From Streptomyces flavochromogenes (lineage in GTDB: Bacteria; Actinomycetota; Actinomycetes; Streptomycetales; Streptomycetaceae), in the NCBI RefSeq assembly GCF_000717595.1, contig NZ_JNZO01000012.1, positions 124,001-188,000 of the forward strand: a DNA stretch of 64,000 nt, in the 5' to 3' direction. Positions 45,772 through 54,507 of the stretch are shown piece by piece. Numbering within the stretch: position 1 is the first letter of the stretch; each line of letters begins with the position of its first letter. The notes beneath the pieces were generated by a model. The model worked only from the letters and a program-made list of their open reading frames with translations, searched no databases and was not told the origin of the DNA. The position numbers were made by a program, and so were the translations under genes.

Positions 45772-46883
45772 GAGTACAGGTTCTCCTTGCTGACCTCGTG
45801 CACATGATCGTGGTCGTGGGAGTGGCCGTGCGCGTGCGCGCCCGGCACGTGCGGGTCCGTCACCGGCAGCGACGAGTCCGCCGACAGCTCCAGGTCGGAG
45901 GCGGGCCGGTTGCGGGCCACCATCTCGGAGCCGAGGGCCGCGACCATCGCGCCGTTGTCCGTGCACAGGCCGGGCCGGGGCACCCGCAGCCGGATGCCGG
46001 CCCGCTCGCAGCGCTCCTGGGCGAGGGCCCGGAGCCGCGAGTTGGCGGCGACGCCGCCGCCGATCATCAGGTGGTCGACGCCCTCGTCCTTGCAGGCCCG
46101 GACGGCCTTGCGGGTGAGGACGTCCACGACCGCCTCCTGGAAGGACGCGGCGACGTCCCGGACCGGCACGTCCTCGCCGGCCGCCCGCTTGGCCTCGATC
46201 CAGCGGGCCACGGCGGTCTTGAGGCCGGAGAAGGAGAAGTCGTACGCGGGGTCCCGGGAGCCGCTCAGACCGCGCGGGAACGCGATGGCGGCCGGGTCGC
46301 CCTCCTTGGCGAGCCGGTCGATGACCGGTCCGCCGGGGAAACCGAGGTCGAGCACGCGGGCGATCTTGTCGAAGGCCTCGCCCGCCGCGTCGTCGATGGT
46401 GGCGCCCATCGGCCGCACATCGGAGGTGATGTCGGAGGAGAGCAGCAGCGAGGAGTGGCCGCCGGAGACGAGCAGCGCCATCGTCGGTTCGGGCAGCTTG
46501 CCGTGTTCCAGCTGGTCGACGCAGATGTGCGAGGCGAGGTGGTTGACGCCGTAGAGCGGCTTGCCGAGGGCGTAGGCGTAGGCCTTGGCCGCCGAGACGC
46601 CGACGAGCAGCGCGCCCGCCAGGCCGGGGCCGGCCGTGACGGCGATGCCGTCGAGGTCCTTCGCGGAGATCCCGGCCGTCTTGAGGGCGCGCTCGATCGT
46701 CGGGACCATCGCCTCCAGGTGGGCGCGGGAGGCGATCTCGGGCACGACGCCGCCGAAGCGGGCGTGGGTGTCGACGCTGGACGCGACGGCGTCCGCGAGG
46801 AGCGTGGTCCCGTGGACGATGCCGACGCCGGTCTCGTCGCAGGAGGTCTCGATGCCGAGTACGAGCGGTTCGTCAGCAGCCAT
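45768..46883 (-). CDS. tsaD: tRNA threonylcarbamoyladenosine transferase TsaD
   Basis: Transfers the threonylcarbamoyl group to A37 of ANN-decoding tRNAs (t6A), working with TsaB, TsaE and TsaC. The ASKHA fold is evident: [16 protein letters not shown], the metal His pair in [22 protein letters not shown], and [14 protein letters not shown]. 371 residues, slightly long because of a C-terminal His-rich tail ([14 protein letters not shown]) that is not part of the usual family. The start overlaps the rimI stop by 11 nt, and the 3' end overlaps the small ABM-like gene. Confidence 0.96.
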   Translation of the reverse strand: MAADEPLVLGIETSCDETGVGIVHGTTLLADAVASSVDTHARFGGVVPEIASRAHLEAMVPTIERALKTAGISAKDLDGIAVTAGPGLAGALLVGVSAAKAYAYALGKPLYGVNHLASHICVDQLEHGKLPEPTMALLVSGGHSSLLLSSDITSDVRPMGATIDDAAGEAFDKIARVLDLGFPGGPVIDRLAKEGDPAAIAFPRGLSGSRDPAYDFSFSGLKTAVARWIEAKRAAGEDVPVRDVAASFQEAVVDVLTRKAVRACKDEGVDHLMIGGGVAANSRLRALAQERCERAGIRLRVPRPGLCTDNGAMVAALGSEMVARNRPASDLELSADSSLPVTDPHVPGAHAHGHSHDHDHVHEVSKENLYS

Positions 46884-47370
46884 CAGAATCAGTCTCAGTT
46901 CCTTGAACGGTCAGTCGCATCACGAGCGCGTCCACGTTTCCGGGCTGGTAGTAGCCGCGCCGGAAACCGATGGGCTCGAAGCCGAAGCGCTCGTAGAGCT
47001 TCTGGGCCCGGGTGTTGTCCACGCGCACTTCGAGAAGCACCTCTTCGCACTCGAAGGCGGTGGCGTGGTGGAGCAGGTCGGTGAGGAGCCGGGCGCCGAG
47101 CCCCGTACCCCACTGGTCGCGGGCGACGGCGATCGTCTGCACGTCGCCGAGTCCGCCGGCCGCGGCGAGACCGGCGTACCCGACGAGCCTGCCCTCGGGG
47201 GTCTGCGCCACGATGTAGCGGCGGGTGGCCCGCGGCCCGCGCGCGTGCGCGAGCTCCGACCAGAACATCCCCGCCGACCAGGCGTCCTCGGGGAACAGCT
47301 CGTCCTCAAGGGCCAGCACCGGTGCGATGTCCCACCAGCGCATCTCGCGCAGTTCCACGGCGCCGGTCAC
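46873..47370 (-). CDS. rimI: Ribosomal protein S18-alanine N-acetyltransferase
   Basis: A 165-residue GNAT acetyltransferase that acetylates the N-terminal Ala of ribosomal protein S18. Motifs: [12 protein letters not shown] near the start, the acetyl-CoA loop [15 protein letters not shown], and the C-terminal [26 protein letters not shown] 47370 overlaps the tsaB stop (GTGA), so the genes tsaB-rimI-tsaD are tightly coupled, as is common in actinobacteria. Confidence 0.93.
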   Translation of the reverse strand: MTGAVELREMRWWDIAPVLALEDELFPEDAWSAGMFWSELAHARGPRATRRYIVAQTPEGRLVGYAGLAAAGGLGDVQTIAVARDQWGTGLGARLLTDLLHHATAFECEEVLLEVRVDNTRAQKLYERFGFEPIGFRRGYYQPGNVDALVMRLTVQGTETDSDGC

Positions 47371-48023
47371 TTGGGGGTGACCACCTTGTAGTTCTTCGGC
47401 ACCTGCGCGTCGGGCCGGCGCAGATACATCGGCAGCGGGTCGAGGAATCCGCCTTCGCCGGCCGCGAGCCGCTCCGCCGCGAGCGCGGCGAGCGCGGCCG
47501 CCGACTGGTGCTCGGGGTCGCGGGCGTCGGGGAAGGCCTCGGGGTAGAGACGGGCGCCCGCGCCGACGACGGGGAGTCCGGCGAGCCGCTCGGCGATCTC
47601 GGCGGGCCGGTCGACGGCCGCGTCGGTCACGCGCGTACGGGAGTCGTCGTACCGCGCCCAGTAGACCTCCTTGCGGCGCGCGTCCGTGGCGACGGCGAAC
47701 GGCTCGTCGATCCCGGAGGCGTACGCGAGGCCGTCGAGGGTGCACAGGCCGTGCACCGGCACGCCGAGCGCGGAGGAGAAGGCCGCGGCCGTGACGAGAC
47801 CGACCCGGAGGCCGGTGTACGGGCCGGGGCCGACGCCGACGACGATCCCGGTGACCGCGTCGAGCTTCAGACCGGCCTCCTTGAGGACCCGGTCGACGGC
47901 GGGCAGCAGCAGCTCCCCGTGGCGGCGGGCGTCGACCTGACTCGACGAGGCGACGACGGCCTCGCCGTCGTGGAGGGCGACGGTGACGGCGGGGGTGGCG
48001 GTATCCATGGCGAGCAACAGCAC
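47367..48023 (-). CDS. tsaB: tRNA threonylcarbamoyladenosine biosynthesis protein TsaB
   Basis: A 218-residue ASKHA-fold partner of TsaD in t6A synthesis; inactive itself but needed for the complex. It shows LLAMDTATPAVTVALHDGE at the N-terminus, RRHGELLLPAVDRVLKEAGL and VGVGPGPYTGLRVGLVTAAAFS. First in the compact tsaB-rimI-tsaD-ABM-like run. Convergent overlap is absent; the divergent gene at 48120 is 96 bp away. Confidence 0.94.
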   Translation of the reverse strand: MLLLAMDTATPAVTVALHDGEAVVASSSQVDARRHGELLLPAVDRVLKEAGLKLDAVTGIVVGVGPGPYTGLRVGLVTAAAFSSALGVPVHGLCTLDGLAYASGIDEPFAVATDARRKEVYWARYDDSRTRVTDAAVDRPAEIAERLAGLPVVGAGARLYPEAFPDARDPEHQSAAALAALAAERLAAGEGGFLDPLPMYLRRPDAQVPKNYKVVTPK

Positions 48024-48119
48024 GCGAACAGCCTACGGCTCCCGGGCACGGTGCCCCGCCCCTCGCTCCCCCTGCTGCTACCGTCACCCTTCGATACGTT
48101 CGTACGAGAGGTGGGCACG

Positions 48120-48686
48120 GTGGCACGGAGCAGCTCGGGATTCGTGGCCGGGCTCACGGCGGCGGCCGTCGCCGCGGTCTGCTTCCTGGCGTACCAGGCC
48201 TCGGCGAACGCTCCCGCCGATCTGGCGGCCGAGCCCCGGACCCCCGGCACCTCCGTCCCGTCGATCTCGCCGAGCGGCGGGCCGAAGCAGCCGCCGAAGG
48301 ACCCCCTCGCCGTTCCGGCGGCCTCCGGCAGCGGTGAGCGCGTCGTGTACTCCCTCGCCGACCGCCGGGTGTGGCTGGTCGACGCGAAGGGCAAGGCCCG
48401 CCGGTCGTTCACGGTGATGCCGAGCACGGTGCACCCGGCGCCGGGCGCGTACAGCGTGACCTCCCGCTCGGGCTCGGTCCGCGGCTCGGACGGCGTGCAG
48501 ATCGAGCACGTGGTGCGGTTCGCGACGGCCCAGGACGTGGCGATCGGCTTCAGCGCGGCCGTCGACGGCTCGACGCCGAAGCCGGACCCGACGAAGAAGA
48601 CCGGCGGCATCCGTATGAAGCGGGCCGACGGGGACGCGCTGTGGACGTTCGCGGTGATCGGCGCGAAGGTCGTCGTCGTCGCGTAG
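48120..48686 (+). CDS. Secreted/anchored degenerate L,D-transpeptidase-like protein
   Basis: A 188-residue protein with an N-terminal hydrophobic segment (AGLTAAAVAAVCFLAYQAS), a Pro/Ser-rich linker, and a C-terminal domain that reads like a YkuD (L,D-transpeptidase) core: VVYSLADRRVWLVDAKGKAR, HPAPGAYSVTSRSGSV and ADGDALWTFAVIGAKVVVV. The active-site motif SHGC(I/V)R is replaced by KTGGIR (160-165), so catalytic Cys and His are lost. It is probably a non-catalytic wall-binding protein. GTG 48120 is chosen over 48111 because GAGAGG sits 8 nt upstream. A hairpin at 48686-48704 ends transcription. Confidence 0.72.
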   Translation: MARSSSGFVAGLTAAAVAAVCFLAYQASANAPADLAAEPRTPGTSVPSISPSGGPKQPPKDPLAVPAASGSGERVVYSLADRRVWLVDAKGKARRSFTVMPSTVHPAPGAYSVTSRSGSVRGSDGVQIEHVVRFATAQDVAIGFSAAVDGSTPKPDPTKKTGGIRMKRADGDALWTFAVIGAKVVVVA

Positions 48687-48704
48687 GGCGGGACGTTCCC
48701 GCCC
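48686..48704. terminator. Short hairpin between convergent genes
   Basis: GGGCGGGA-CGT-TCCCGCCC, an 8-bp perfect stem overlapping the stop of the 48120 gene, 14 bp from the stop of the small iron-box gene. Confidence 0.55.
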
Positions 48705-48717
48705 CGCCCCCGGGGCT

Positions 48718-48909
48718 CTACGCTGCTCTGCCGCGTACGACCCGCACGATCCGCTCGACCTGCCCGGCCCTCGCCCCGTGCTCCTCGTCCGCCCGGTCGG
48801 GGCGCCCGCCCGGCGGGGTCGACACGGCGCGGGCGGCCGCGCAGGATGCCAGCAGCTCACTCATCGAGACGTGGTCCCGGACGGGTTCCGCGCGCTTCGG
48901 CGTCGCCAT
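48718..48909 (-). CDS. Small 63-residue protein behind an iron box
   Basis: ATG 48909 with GGGAGG 5 nt upstream opens a 63-codon ORF. It has a central helical stretch (SMSELLASCAAARAV), one Cys and a basic C-terminus (VERIVRVVRGRAA). No family recognised. What supports it as a gene is its position: a strong DmdR/IdeR iron box and promoter lie directly upstream (48921-48961). It would be made when iron is scarce. The region may instead encode a small RNA. Confidence 0.55.
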   Translation of the reverse strand: MATPKRAEPVRDHVSMSELLASCAAARAVSTPPGGRPDRADEEHGARAGQVERIVRVVRGRAA

Positions 48910-48920
48910 GCATGCCTCCC

Positions 48921-48961
48921 GTAGGTTAGGTTCACCTAACCAGCTTGTGCATCCATGTCAC
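48921..48961 (-). promoter_or_regulatory. Iron-box promoter (DmdR/IdeR type)
   Basis: On the plus strand 48921-48939 reads gtaggttaggttcacctaa, 17 of 19 against the iron box TTAGGTTAGGCTCACCTAA. The inner GGTTAGGT-TC-ACCTAACC (48924-48941) is a perfect palindrome. On the minus strand GTGACA (48961-48956), 16 bp, TTAGGT (48939-48934) form a promoter whose -10 lies in the box. It points at the 63-residue ORF. Confidence 0.8.
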
Positions 48962-49043
48962 CACGGCACGTAGGAACGACGCAACACCTTCCCGACACGT
49001 TGTCGGAAACTACGTACGACCGTGGGGCCGTCGGTACGGCCGG

Positions 49044-49544
49044 TCAGAGCACACCCAGGTCCTCGTCCGCCCAGCGCGGGCCGATCCCGCGCAGCACGAC
49101 CGTGCGCCGGTCGTCGTCGGTGTCGCCGGTCACCCGGTGGATCAGCAGGTGCAGACGGTCGTCCGTCAGCTCCTCGACCTTCCCGTCACCCCACTCGACG
49201 ACCACGACCGACTCGGGCAGCGAGACGTCCAGATCGAGGTCCTCCATCTCGTCGAGTCCGCCGCCGAGGCGGTACGCGTCCACGTGCACCAGAGCCGGGC
49301 CGCCGACCAGGGACGGGTGGACACGGGCGATGACGAAGGTCGGGGAGGTGACGGCGCCCCGCACGCCGAGGCCCTCACCGAGCCCCCGCGTGAGGGTGGT
49401 CTTCCCGGCGCCGAGTTCACCGGTGAGCATGACGAGGTCGCCGGGACGGAGGATCTTCGCGAGACGGCGGCCGAGCTCCTGCATCTGCTGGGGGGAGTCG
49501 ATGGCCAGGGTGGCGCCGGAGACGGGCGGGTGCGCTGCTTCCAT
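49044..49544 (-). CDS. tsaE: tRNA t6A biosynthesis ATPase TsaE
   Basis: A 166-residue ATPase that resets the TsaB-TsaD complex during t6A synthesis. Walker A is LTGELGAGKTTLTRGLGEGL, the Thr/Ser-rich switch is AVTSPTFVIARVH, and HVDAYRLGG plus VVVVEWGDG complete the site. ATG 49544 is used; a TTG three codons earlier is possible. It lies 10 bp after the hydrolase gene, and the run alr, hydrolase, tsaE is probably one operon. Confidence 0.94.
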   Translation of the reverse strand: MEAAHPPVSGATLAIDSPQQMQELGRRLAKILRPGDLVMLTGELGAGKTTLTRGLGEGLGVRGAVTSPTFVIARVHPSLVGGPALVHVDAYRLGGGLDEMEDLDLDVSLPESVVVVEWGDGKVEELTDDRLHLLIHRVTGDTDDDRRTVVLRGIGPRWADEDLGVL

Positions 49545-49554
49545 ACCCGCCAAC

Positions 49555-50745
49555 TTAACTGTTGCGGGTCTCCGGTCTCACCGTGACGGTCTCCGCCGCC
49601 GTCTCCGGGACGGCTCCCGCCCGGACCAGCAGGTCGGCGAGCCGGTCCGTGACCGCCTCCGGGTGCTCCAGCATCACCAGATGGCCGCCGTCCGGCACGA
49701 TGACGAGTTCCGCCTCCGGAAGGAGATCGGCGATGGCCTCGGTGTGGGAGCTGGGGGTGACCAGGTCGTGGTCGCCGGCGAGCGCGAGCACCGGGAGGTC
49801 GCGGAGGACGGGCAGCGCGGCGGCCTTGTCGTGCTCGGCGAAGGCCGGGTAGAAGGCGGCGACGACGTCGATGGGGGTGGACTCGATCATCCGCTCTGCG
49901 AAGCGGGCGACGGCGGGGTCCACGTCCCTGGAGGCGAACGAGTACTTCTTGATGAGCCCGGCGAACAGGTCCGCGGTCGCCCGCCGGCCCCGCTCGACCA
50001 GCTCGGCCTGGGAGCCGAGCGCGCGCAGCACGCCGGGCAGGACCCGCCGGACGGCGTTGACGCCGGCGATCGGAAGGCCGTACGAGACCTCCCCGAGCTT
50101 CCCGGCGGACGTACCGACGAAGGCGACGCCGACGACCCGGTCGCGGACGAACTCCGGGTACCGGTCCGCGAGCGCCATGATCGTCATGCCGCCCATCGAG
50201 TGCCCGACGAGGACGAGCGGGCCCTCGGGCGCGGCGACGTCGAGGACGGCCTTGAGATCGCGGCCCAGCTGGTCGATGGTGACAGGCACGCCGTCGGCAC
50301 CGGACTGGGCGACGCCCTGGCCCGAGCGGCCGTGGCTGCGCTGGTCCCAGTGGACGGTACGGACGAGACCGCGCAGCGCGGCCCGCTGGAAGTGCCAGGA
50401 GTCCTGGTTGAGGCAGTAGCCGTGACTGAAGACGACGGTCACGGGGGCGGGCTCCTTGCGCCCGAAGAGCCGCCGCCGACGGGCGGGCGGAGTGTCCGCC
50501 GCCACCTCGTCGACCTCGTAGTACAGGACGGTCGAGTCGTCGGCGAGGGCCCGGCCCGGGGTCCCGCGCAGCCCGCCGTACGGGCCGGTGGAGTCGAGGG
50601 CCAGCCGCGCCTTCTGCCGTACGGACCGGCCGACGGTGAGGCGCTCGACGGCCACCCCGGCGGCGGCTCCCGCGGCGAGGACGCCTATCGCGGCACCGGC
50701 GAATCCGGCGCGGCGCCACGTGCCGGTGCTGCTGGACTCGCCCAT
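49555..50745 (-). CDS. Alpha/beta hydrolase with N-terminal membrane segment
   Basis: A 396-residue alpha/beta-hydrolase. A hydrophobic N-terminus (AGFAGAAIGVLAAGAAAGVAV) anchors or exports it. Catalytic features: oxyanion segment VVFSHGYCLNQDSWHFQ, nucleophile elbow VGHSMGGMTIM, acid in ALAGDHDLVTP, and His in VPDGGHLVMLEHPE. Placement between alr and tsaE is conserved in actinobacteria (established knowledge), but the substrate is unknown. ATG 50745 has G-rich Shine-Dalgarno sequence 4-5 nt upstream. Confidence 0.87.
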   Translation of the reverse strand: MGESSSTGTWRRAGFAGAAIGVLAAGAAAGVAVERLTVGRSVRQKARLALDSTGPYGGLRGTPGRALADDSTVLYYEVDEVAADTPPARRRRLFGRKEPAPVTVVFSHGYCLNQDSWHFQRAALRGLVRTVHWDQRSHGRSGQGVAQSGADGVPVTIDQLGRDLKAVLDVAAPEGPLVLVGHSMGGMTIMALADRYPEFVRDRVVGVAFVGTSAGKLGEVSYGLPIAGVNAVRRVLPGVLRALGSQAELVERGRRATADLFAGLIKKYSFASRDVDPAVARFAERMIESTPIDVVAAFYPAFAEHDKAAALPVLRDLPVLALAGDHDLVTPSSHTEAIADLLPEAELVIVPDGGHLVMLEHPEAVTDRLADLLVRAGAVPETAAETVTVRPETRNS

Positions 50746-50755
50746 GCGCCCCCCT

Positions 50756-51904
50756 CTATTCGCCCAGGTACACGCGCGGGACGCGCGCGCCGATCCGGGT
50801 GACGATCTCGTACGCGATGGTGTCGGCGGCCGCCGCCCAGTCCTCGGCGGTCGGTTCGCCCCGGTCACCGGGCCCGAACAGCACGGCCTCGGTACCCGGC
50901 GCGGGGACGTCCCCGCCCAGGTCGACGACGAACTGGTCCATGGCGACGCGTCCGGCGACGGTACGGACGGTGCCGTCGACGAGGACGGGGCCGCGGCCGG
51001 AGGCGTGCCGGGGGACGCCGTCGGCGTAGCCGAGCGGGACGAGCCCGAGGGTCGTCTCGGCGTCGGTGACGTAGTGGTGGCCGTAGCTGACGCCGTGCCC
51101 GGCCGGGACCCGCTTCACGAGGGCGACGCTCGCCTTGAGCGACATCACCGGCCGCAGCCCCAGCTCGGCCGAGGTTCCCAACTCCGGACTCGGCGACACG
51201 CCGTACATGGCGATACCGGGGCGGACCAGGTCGAAATGGGCCTCGGGGAGGGTGAGGGTGGCCGGCGAGTTGGCGATGTGCCGGACCTCGGGATCGACGC
51301 CGGCCTTCTCGGCGTGGTCGAGCATCGAGCGGAAGACATCGAGCTGGGCCGCGATGGAGGGGTGGTGCGGCTCGTCGGCGCAGGCGAAGTGCGACCAGAG
51401 CCCGGTGACCTTGACGAGCCCGTCGGCCTCGGCCTTCAGGGCCGCCCCGACCAGCTCGGGCCAGTCGGCGGGCTGACAGCCGTTGCGCCCGAGCCCGGTG
51501 TCGGCCTTGAGCTGGACACGCGCGGTGCCGCCGGTCCTCCTCGCCGCCTCGACGACCTCCTCCAGGGCCCACATCCCGCTCACGGACATGTCGAGGCCGG
51601 CCTCGATGCCCTGGTCCCAGGGGTCGCCGGGGGTCCAGAGCCAGCACATGACCGGCACGTCGGTGATCCCGGCGGCGCGCAGCGCGAGCGCCTCGTGCGG
51701 GGTGGCCGTGCCGAGCCAGTCCGCGCCCGCGTCCAGGGCGGCGCGGGCACAGCGCACCGCGCCGTGTCCGTACGCGTCGGCCTTGACCACGGCCATGATC
51801 CGGACGTGGGGGGCGACGCGGGCGCGCAGCGTGCGGACGTTCGCACGCAGCGCACCGAGGTCGATCTCGGCGCGGGCTCTGCGGGGCGGCGGTGTCTCAG
51901 TCAT
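50756..51904 (-). CDS. alr: Alanine racemase
   Basis: A PLP enzyme that makes D-alanine for peptidoglycan. The PLP lysine is K41 in IMAVVKADAYGHG; the Tyr-containing segment of the C-terminal domain is SYGHHYVTDAETTLGLVPLGYADG; RVAMDQFVVDLGG and AYEIVTRIGARVPRVY end the protein. 382 residues, typical length. The hydrolase gene follows after 10 bp. It sits near other wall-precursor genes (glmS, glmM) and an L,D-transpeptidase. Confidence 0.96.
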   Translation of the reverse strand: MTETPPPRRARAEIDLGALRANVRTLRARVAPHVRIMAVVKADAYGHGAVRCARAALDAGADWLGTATPHEALALRAAGITDVPVMCWLWTPGDPWDQGIEAGLDMSVSGMWALEEVVEAARRTGGTARVQLKADTGLGRNGCQPADWPELVGAALKAEADGLVKVTGLWSHFACADEPHHPSIAAQLDVFRSMLDHAEKAGVDPEVRHIANSPATLTLPEAHFDLVRPGIAMYGVSPSPELGTSAELGLRPVMSLKASVALVKRVPAGHGVSYGHHYVTDAETTLGLVPLGYADGVPRHASGRGPVLVDGTVRTVAGRVAMDQFVVDLGGDVPAPGTEAVLFGPGDRGEPTAEDWAAAADTIAYEIVTRIGARVPRVYLGE

Positions 51905-51924
51905 CGCGCCCAGTCTCTCAGGTG

Positions 51925-52782
51925 TCAGCTCCCGGGCCGCTTTCCCCAGATGTAGACCCGGTCACCCTTGCGCAGCACGTCCCAGAGTTTCCGGGCGTGG
52001 CCGTAGCTGAGATTGACGCAGCCGCGGCTGCCGGTGGGCGTGGCGAGCTGCCCGTAGACGGCGTGGAAGGCCTGACCGCCGCTGAAGAACTGGGAGTAGG
52101 GCATGGGGGTGTTGTAGATGGTCGACCAGTGGTCCTTGTGCCGCCAGTAGACGGAGTGCCACCCGGTCCGGGTGGCATACCCCTTGCGCCCGCTCCGCAT
52201 GGTGACGACGGGGAAGGTCACCTTCTTGTCCTTCCGCACCCACATGAGCTGCCGGTCGAGATCGACACAGACGACCGTGTACTTCTTCACGGGACAGCGC
52301 CGTCCCGGATCCAGGTTCTTCCGGGCGGCGAGCAGCTCGGCCCGGGACCAGGTGACGGGCCCGGCGTAGCCGTTGGCCGGCTTGATCTTCTCCCTGACCT
52401 GGAAGGCACGGATGGCCCGGCAGTCGGCGGCGGACTGCCTCCCGTCGGCCCTGAGCCCGAGCAGCCGCTCGACCCGCCGCTGATGGGTACCCGTGGTGGC
52501 GGTGCAGGAGGCTCCCACGACACTCCTGGGCATGTACTCGACCGACTCGTCGGCGTCCTCCTCGGGCGTGGGCACGGGCACGTCGCCCTCGGGATGGAGG
52601 GGCGGCAGCACCTGATCGGGCGTATCCATCGGGTACTCGGCCCGCCCGCCCCCGGCCACCCCGGGCACGAGCACGTCCCCGGGCTCGGGGGCGTCGGCAA
52701 CGGCCCCGCCCCCGGCCAGGGGCACGAGCAGGACCCCGAGAAGAACGAACAACGACACGGCACGACTTCTCGATCTGATCAC
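51925..52782 (-). CDS. L,D-transpeptidase (YkuD family), secreted
   Basis: A 285-residue wall cross-linking enzyme. The signal peptide is at the N-terminus (AVSLFVLLGVLLVPLAGGGAV). A peptidoglycan-binding-like helical part follows (VERLLGLRADGRQSAADCRA). The YkuD domain carries the catalytic motif TPTGSRGCVNLSYGHARKLW, where Cys of SRGC attacks the peptide, and an upstream His in QAFHAVYGQ. It forms 3-3 cross-links between stem peptides. GTG 52782 is preferred over the TTG four codons earlier. It is 20 bp upstream of alr. Confidence 0.9.
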   Translation of the reverse strand: MIRSRSRAVSLFVLLGVLLVPLAGGGAVADAPEPGDVLVPGVAGGGRAEYPMDTPDQVLPPLHPEGDVPVPTPEEDADESVEYMPRSVVGASCTATTGTHQRRVERLLGLRADGRQSAADCRAIRAFQVREKIKPANGYAGPVTWSRAELLAARKNLDPGRRCPVKKYTVVCVDLDRQLMWVRKDKKVTFPVVTMRSGRKGYATRTGWHSVYWRHKDHWSTIYNTPMPYSQFFSGGQAFHAVYGQLATPTGSRGCVNLSYGHARKLWDVLRKGDRVYIWGKRPGS

Positions 52783-52884
52783 CCACCCACCCAATCCCCG
52801 ACGACCCGGGGGAGCGCGCCGGGAGAGGCGGCCGGCGGAGCGTGTTCAGCCGACCGGGGGTGGGTCGGGGGACTCAGCGTCCCC

Positions 52885-54363
52885 CTACAGCCCGGCCGTC
52901 ACATCGCGCCACGCGCCTCCCAACGCCCCCGCCACGTCCCCCGCCGTCACCGGCCCGCCCGCCGACGCCCGCCGCGCCGCCAGCCCGTGCAGGTACGCCG
53001 CGCACGACGCCGCGTCCACCGGGCGCAGCCCCGCCGCGAGCAGCGACCCCGCGAGGCCCGACAGGACGTCCCCGCTTCCCGCCGTCGCCAGCCATCCCGT
53101 CCCCGTCGGGTTCACCCGGACCGCGCCACCCGCGACCGCCGCCCCCGACGCCGCTTCCGTCCCCGCCCCGCACACCAGCGTCGTCGAGCCCTTGAGCAGC
53201 ACCGTCGCCCCGAACCGCGCCGCCAGTTCCCGCACCGCCGCCAGCCGCCCCGCCTCCACCTCCGCCCGGGTCGCGCCGAGCAGCGCCGCCGCCTCCCCCG
53301 CGTGCGGGGTGAGCACGGTCGGCGCGCTGCGGGCCCGTACCAGCGAAGGGTCGAGCCCCCGCAGCCCGTCCGCGTCCACGAGCACCGGCACGTCCGAGGC
53401 GAGGACCTCCGCGACGCCCGGCTCGTCGCCGAGCCCCGGCCCGACGACCCAGGCCTGCACCCGCCCGGCGCGGTCCGGCGGCCCCGGGTGGACCAGGGTC
53501 TCCGGGTGCGCAGCGATCACCGCGTCCGCCGCCGGCCCGACGTACCGCACCGCCCCCGCACCGCCCCGCAGGGCCCCCTCGACGGCGAGCACCGCCGCCC
53601 CCGGATAGCGCGCGGAGCCGGCGACGACGCCGAGCACCCCGCGCCGGTACTTGTCACTCTCGGCACCCGGTACGGGCAGCAGCCGCGCCACGTCCTGGTG
53701 CTGGAGCGCCTCCAGGTCGGCCACGCCCGGAAGTTCGCCGCCGAGCCCGATGTCGACGAGTCGCAACGCGCCCGTGTAGGACCGCGCCGGGTCGACGAGC
53801 AGGCCCGGCTTGTACGTCCCGAAGGTCACCGTCACGTCCGCCCGCAGCGCCTCCCCGGCCACCTCCCCCGTGTCCGCGTCGACGCCGCTCGGCAGGTCGA
53901 CGGCGACGAGGACGGCGTCCGAGCCGCGCGCGGCGCGGGCGACGGGCACTGCGTCGGGCCGGAGCCCGCCCTGTCCGCCGATGCCGGTGATGCCGTCGAG
54001 GACGAGGTCGGCGGCGGCGAGCGGTTCGAACGGGTCGTCGTGGGCGCTGTCCACGACCCGGCCCCCCGCCGCCCGCAGCGCCGCGAGTCCGCCCTCGTGC
54101 GCGCGGTCGCCGAGGAGGACGGCGGTGACTCCGGCGCCGCGCCGGGCGAGCCGGGCGCCGGCGTAGAGGGCGTCGCCGCCGTTGTCGCCGCTGCCGACGA
54201 GGAGGGCGACTCTCGCCCCGTACACCCGTCCCTTCCCGAGGAGCGAGCAGCAGGCGGCGGCGAGTCCGGCGGCGGCGCGTTGCATGAGCGCGCCTTCGGG
54301 GAGTCGGGCCTTGAGGGCGGCTTCGGCGGCCCGTACGGTCTCCACGCGGTAAGCGGTACGCAT
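52885..54363 (-). CDS. nnr: Bifunctional NAD(P)H-hydrate epimerase/dehydratase
   Basis: A 492-residue fusion that repairs hydrated NAD(P)H. The N-terminal epimerase (YjeF-N) has LLVGSGDNGGDALYAGARLA and DAVLVAVDLPSGVDADTG. The C-terminal ADP-dependent dehydratase (YjeF-C/CARKD) has LGVVAGSARYPGAAVLA, VVGPGLGDEPGV, LTPHAGEAAALLG and NPTGTGWLATAGSGDVLSGL. ATG 54363 begins MRTAYRVETVRAAE. The frame is open upstream across the iron-box region but without a start signal. Confidence 0.93.
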   Translation of the reverse strand: MRTAYRVETVRAAEAALKARLPEGALMQRAAAGLAAACCSLLGKGRVYGARVALLVGSGDNGGDALYAGARLARRGAGVTAVLLGDRAHEGGLAALRAAGGRVVDSAHDDPFEPLAAADLVLDGITGIGGQGGLRPDAVPVARAARGSDAVLVAVDLPSGVDADTGEVAGEALRADVTVTFGTYKPGLLVDPARSYTGALRLVDIGLGGELPGVADLEALQHQDVARLLPVPGAESDKYRRGVLGVVAGSARYPGAAVLAVEGALRGGAGAVRYVGPAADAVIAAHPETLVHPGPPDRAGRVQAWVVGPGLGDEPGVAEVLASDVPVLVDADGLRGLDPSLVRARSAPTVLTPHAGEAAALLGATRAEVEAGRLAAVRELAARFGATVLLKGSTTLVCGAGTEAASGAAVAGGAVRVNPTGTGWLATAGSGDVLSGLAGSLLAAGLRPVDAASCAAYLHGLAARRASAGGPVTAGDVAGALGGAWRDVTAGL

Positions 54364-54465
54364 GGTCGCAGTCTGCCGCAGCCCCCGGGCGCCTGCCCGG
54401 CGCCGCCACGACCCCGCCGCACCGGCCGCCGCGCCGCCGCTCTCGAGCCGCGGTCCGGGGGTGGG

Positions 54466-54507
54466 TTGACACCCCCTCATCATTCGACTTAGGTTCGCCT
54501 TACCTAA
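54466..54507 (+). promoter_or_regulatory. Iron-box promoter (DmdR/IdeR type), orphan
   Basis: TTGACA (54466-54471), 17 bp, TTAGGT (54489-54494). The -10 is the left half of TTAGGT-N7-ACCTAA (54489-54507). The extended arms ACTTAGGT (54487-54494) and ACCTAAGT (54502-54509) are perfect. 16 of 19 match the iron box. Transcription would run rightward towards the hairpin at 54561. Confidence 0.78.
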
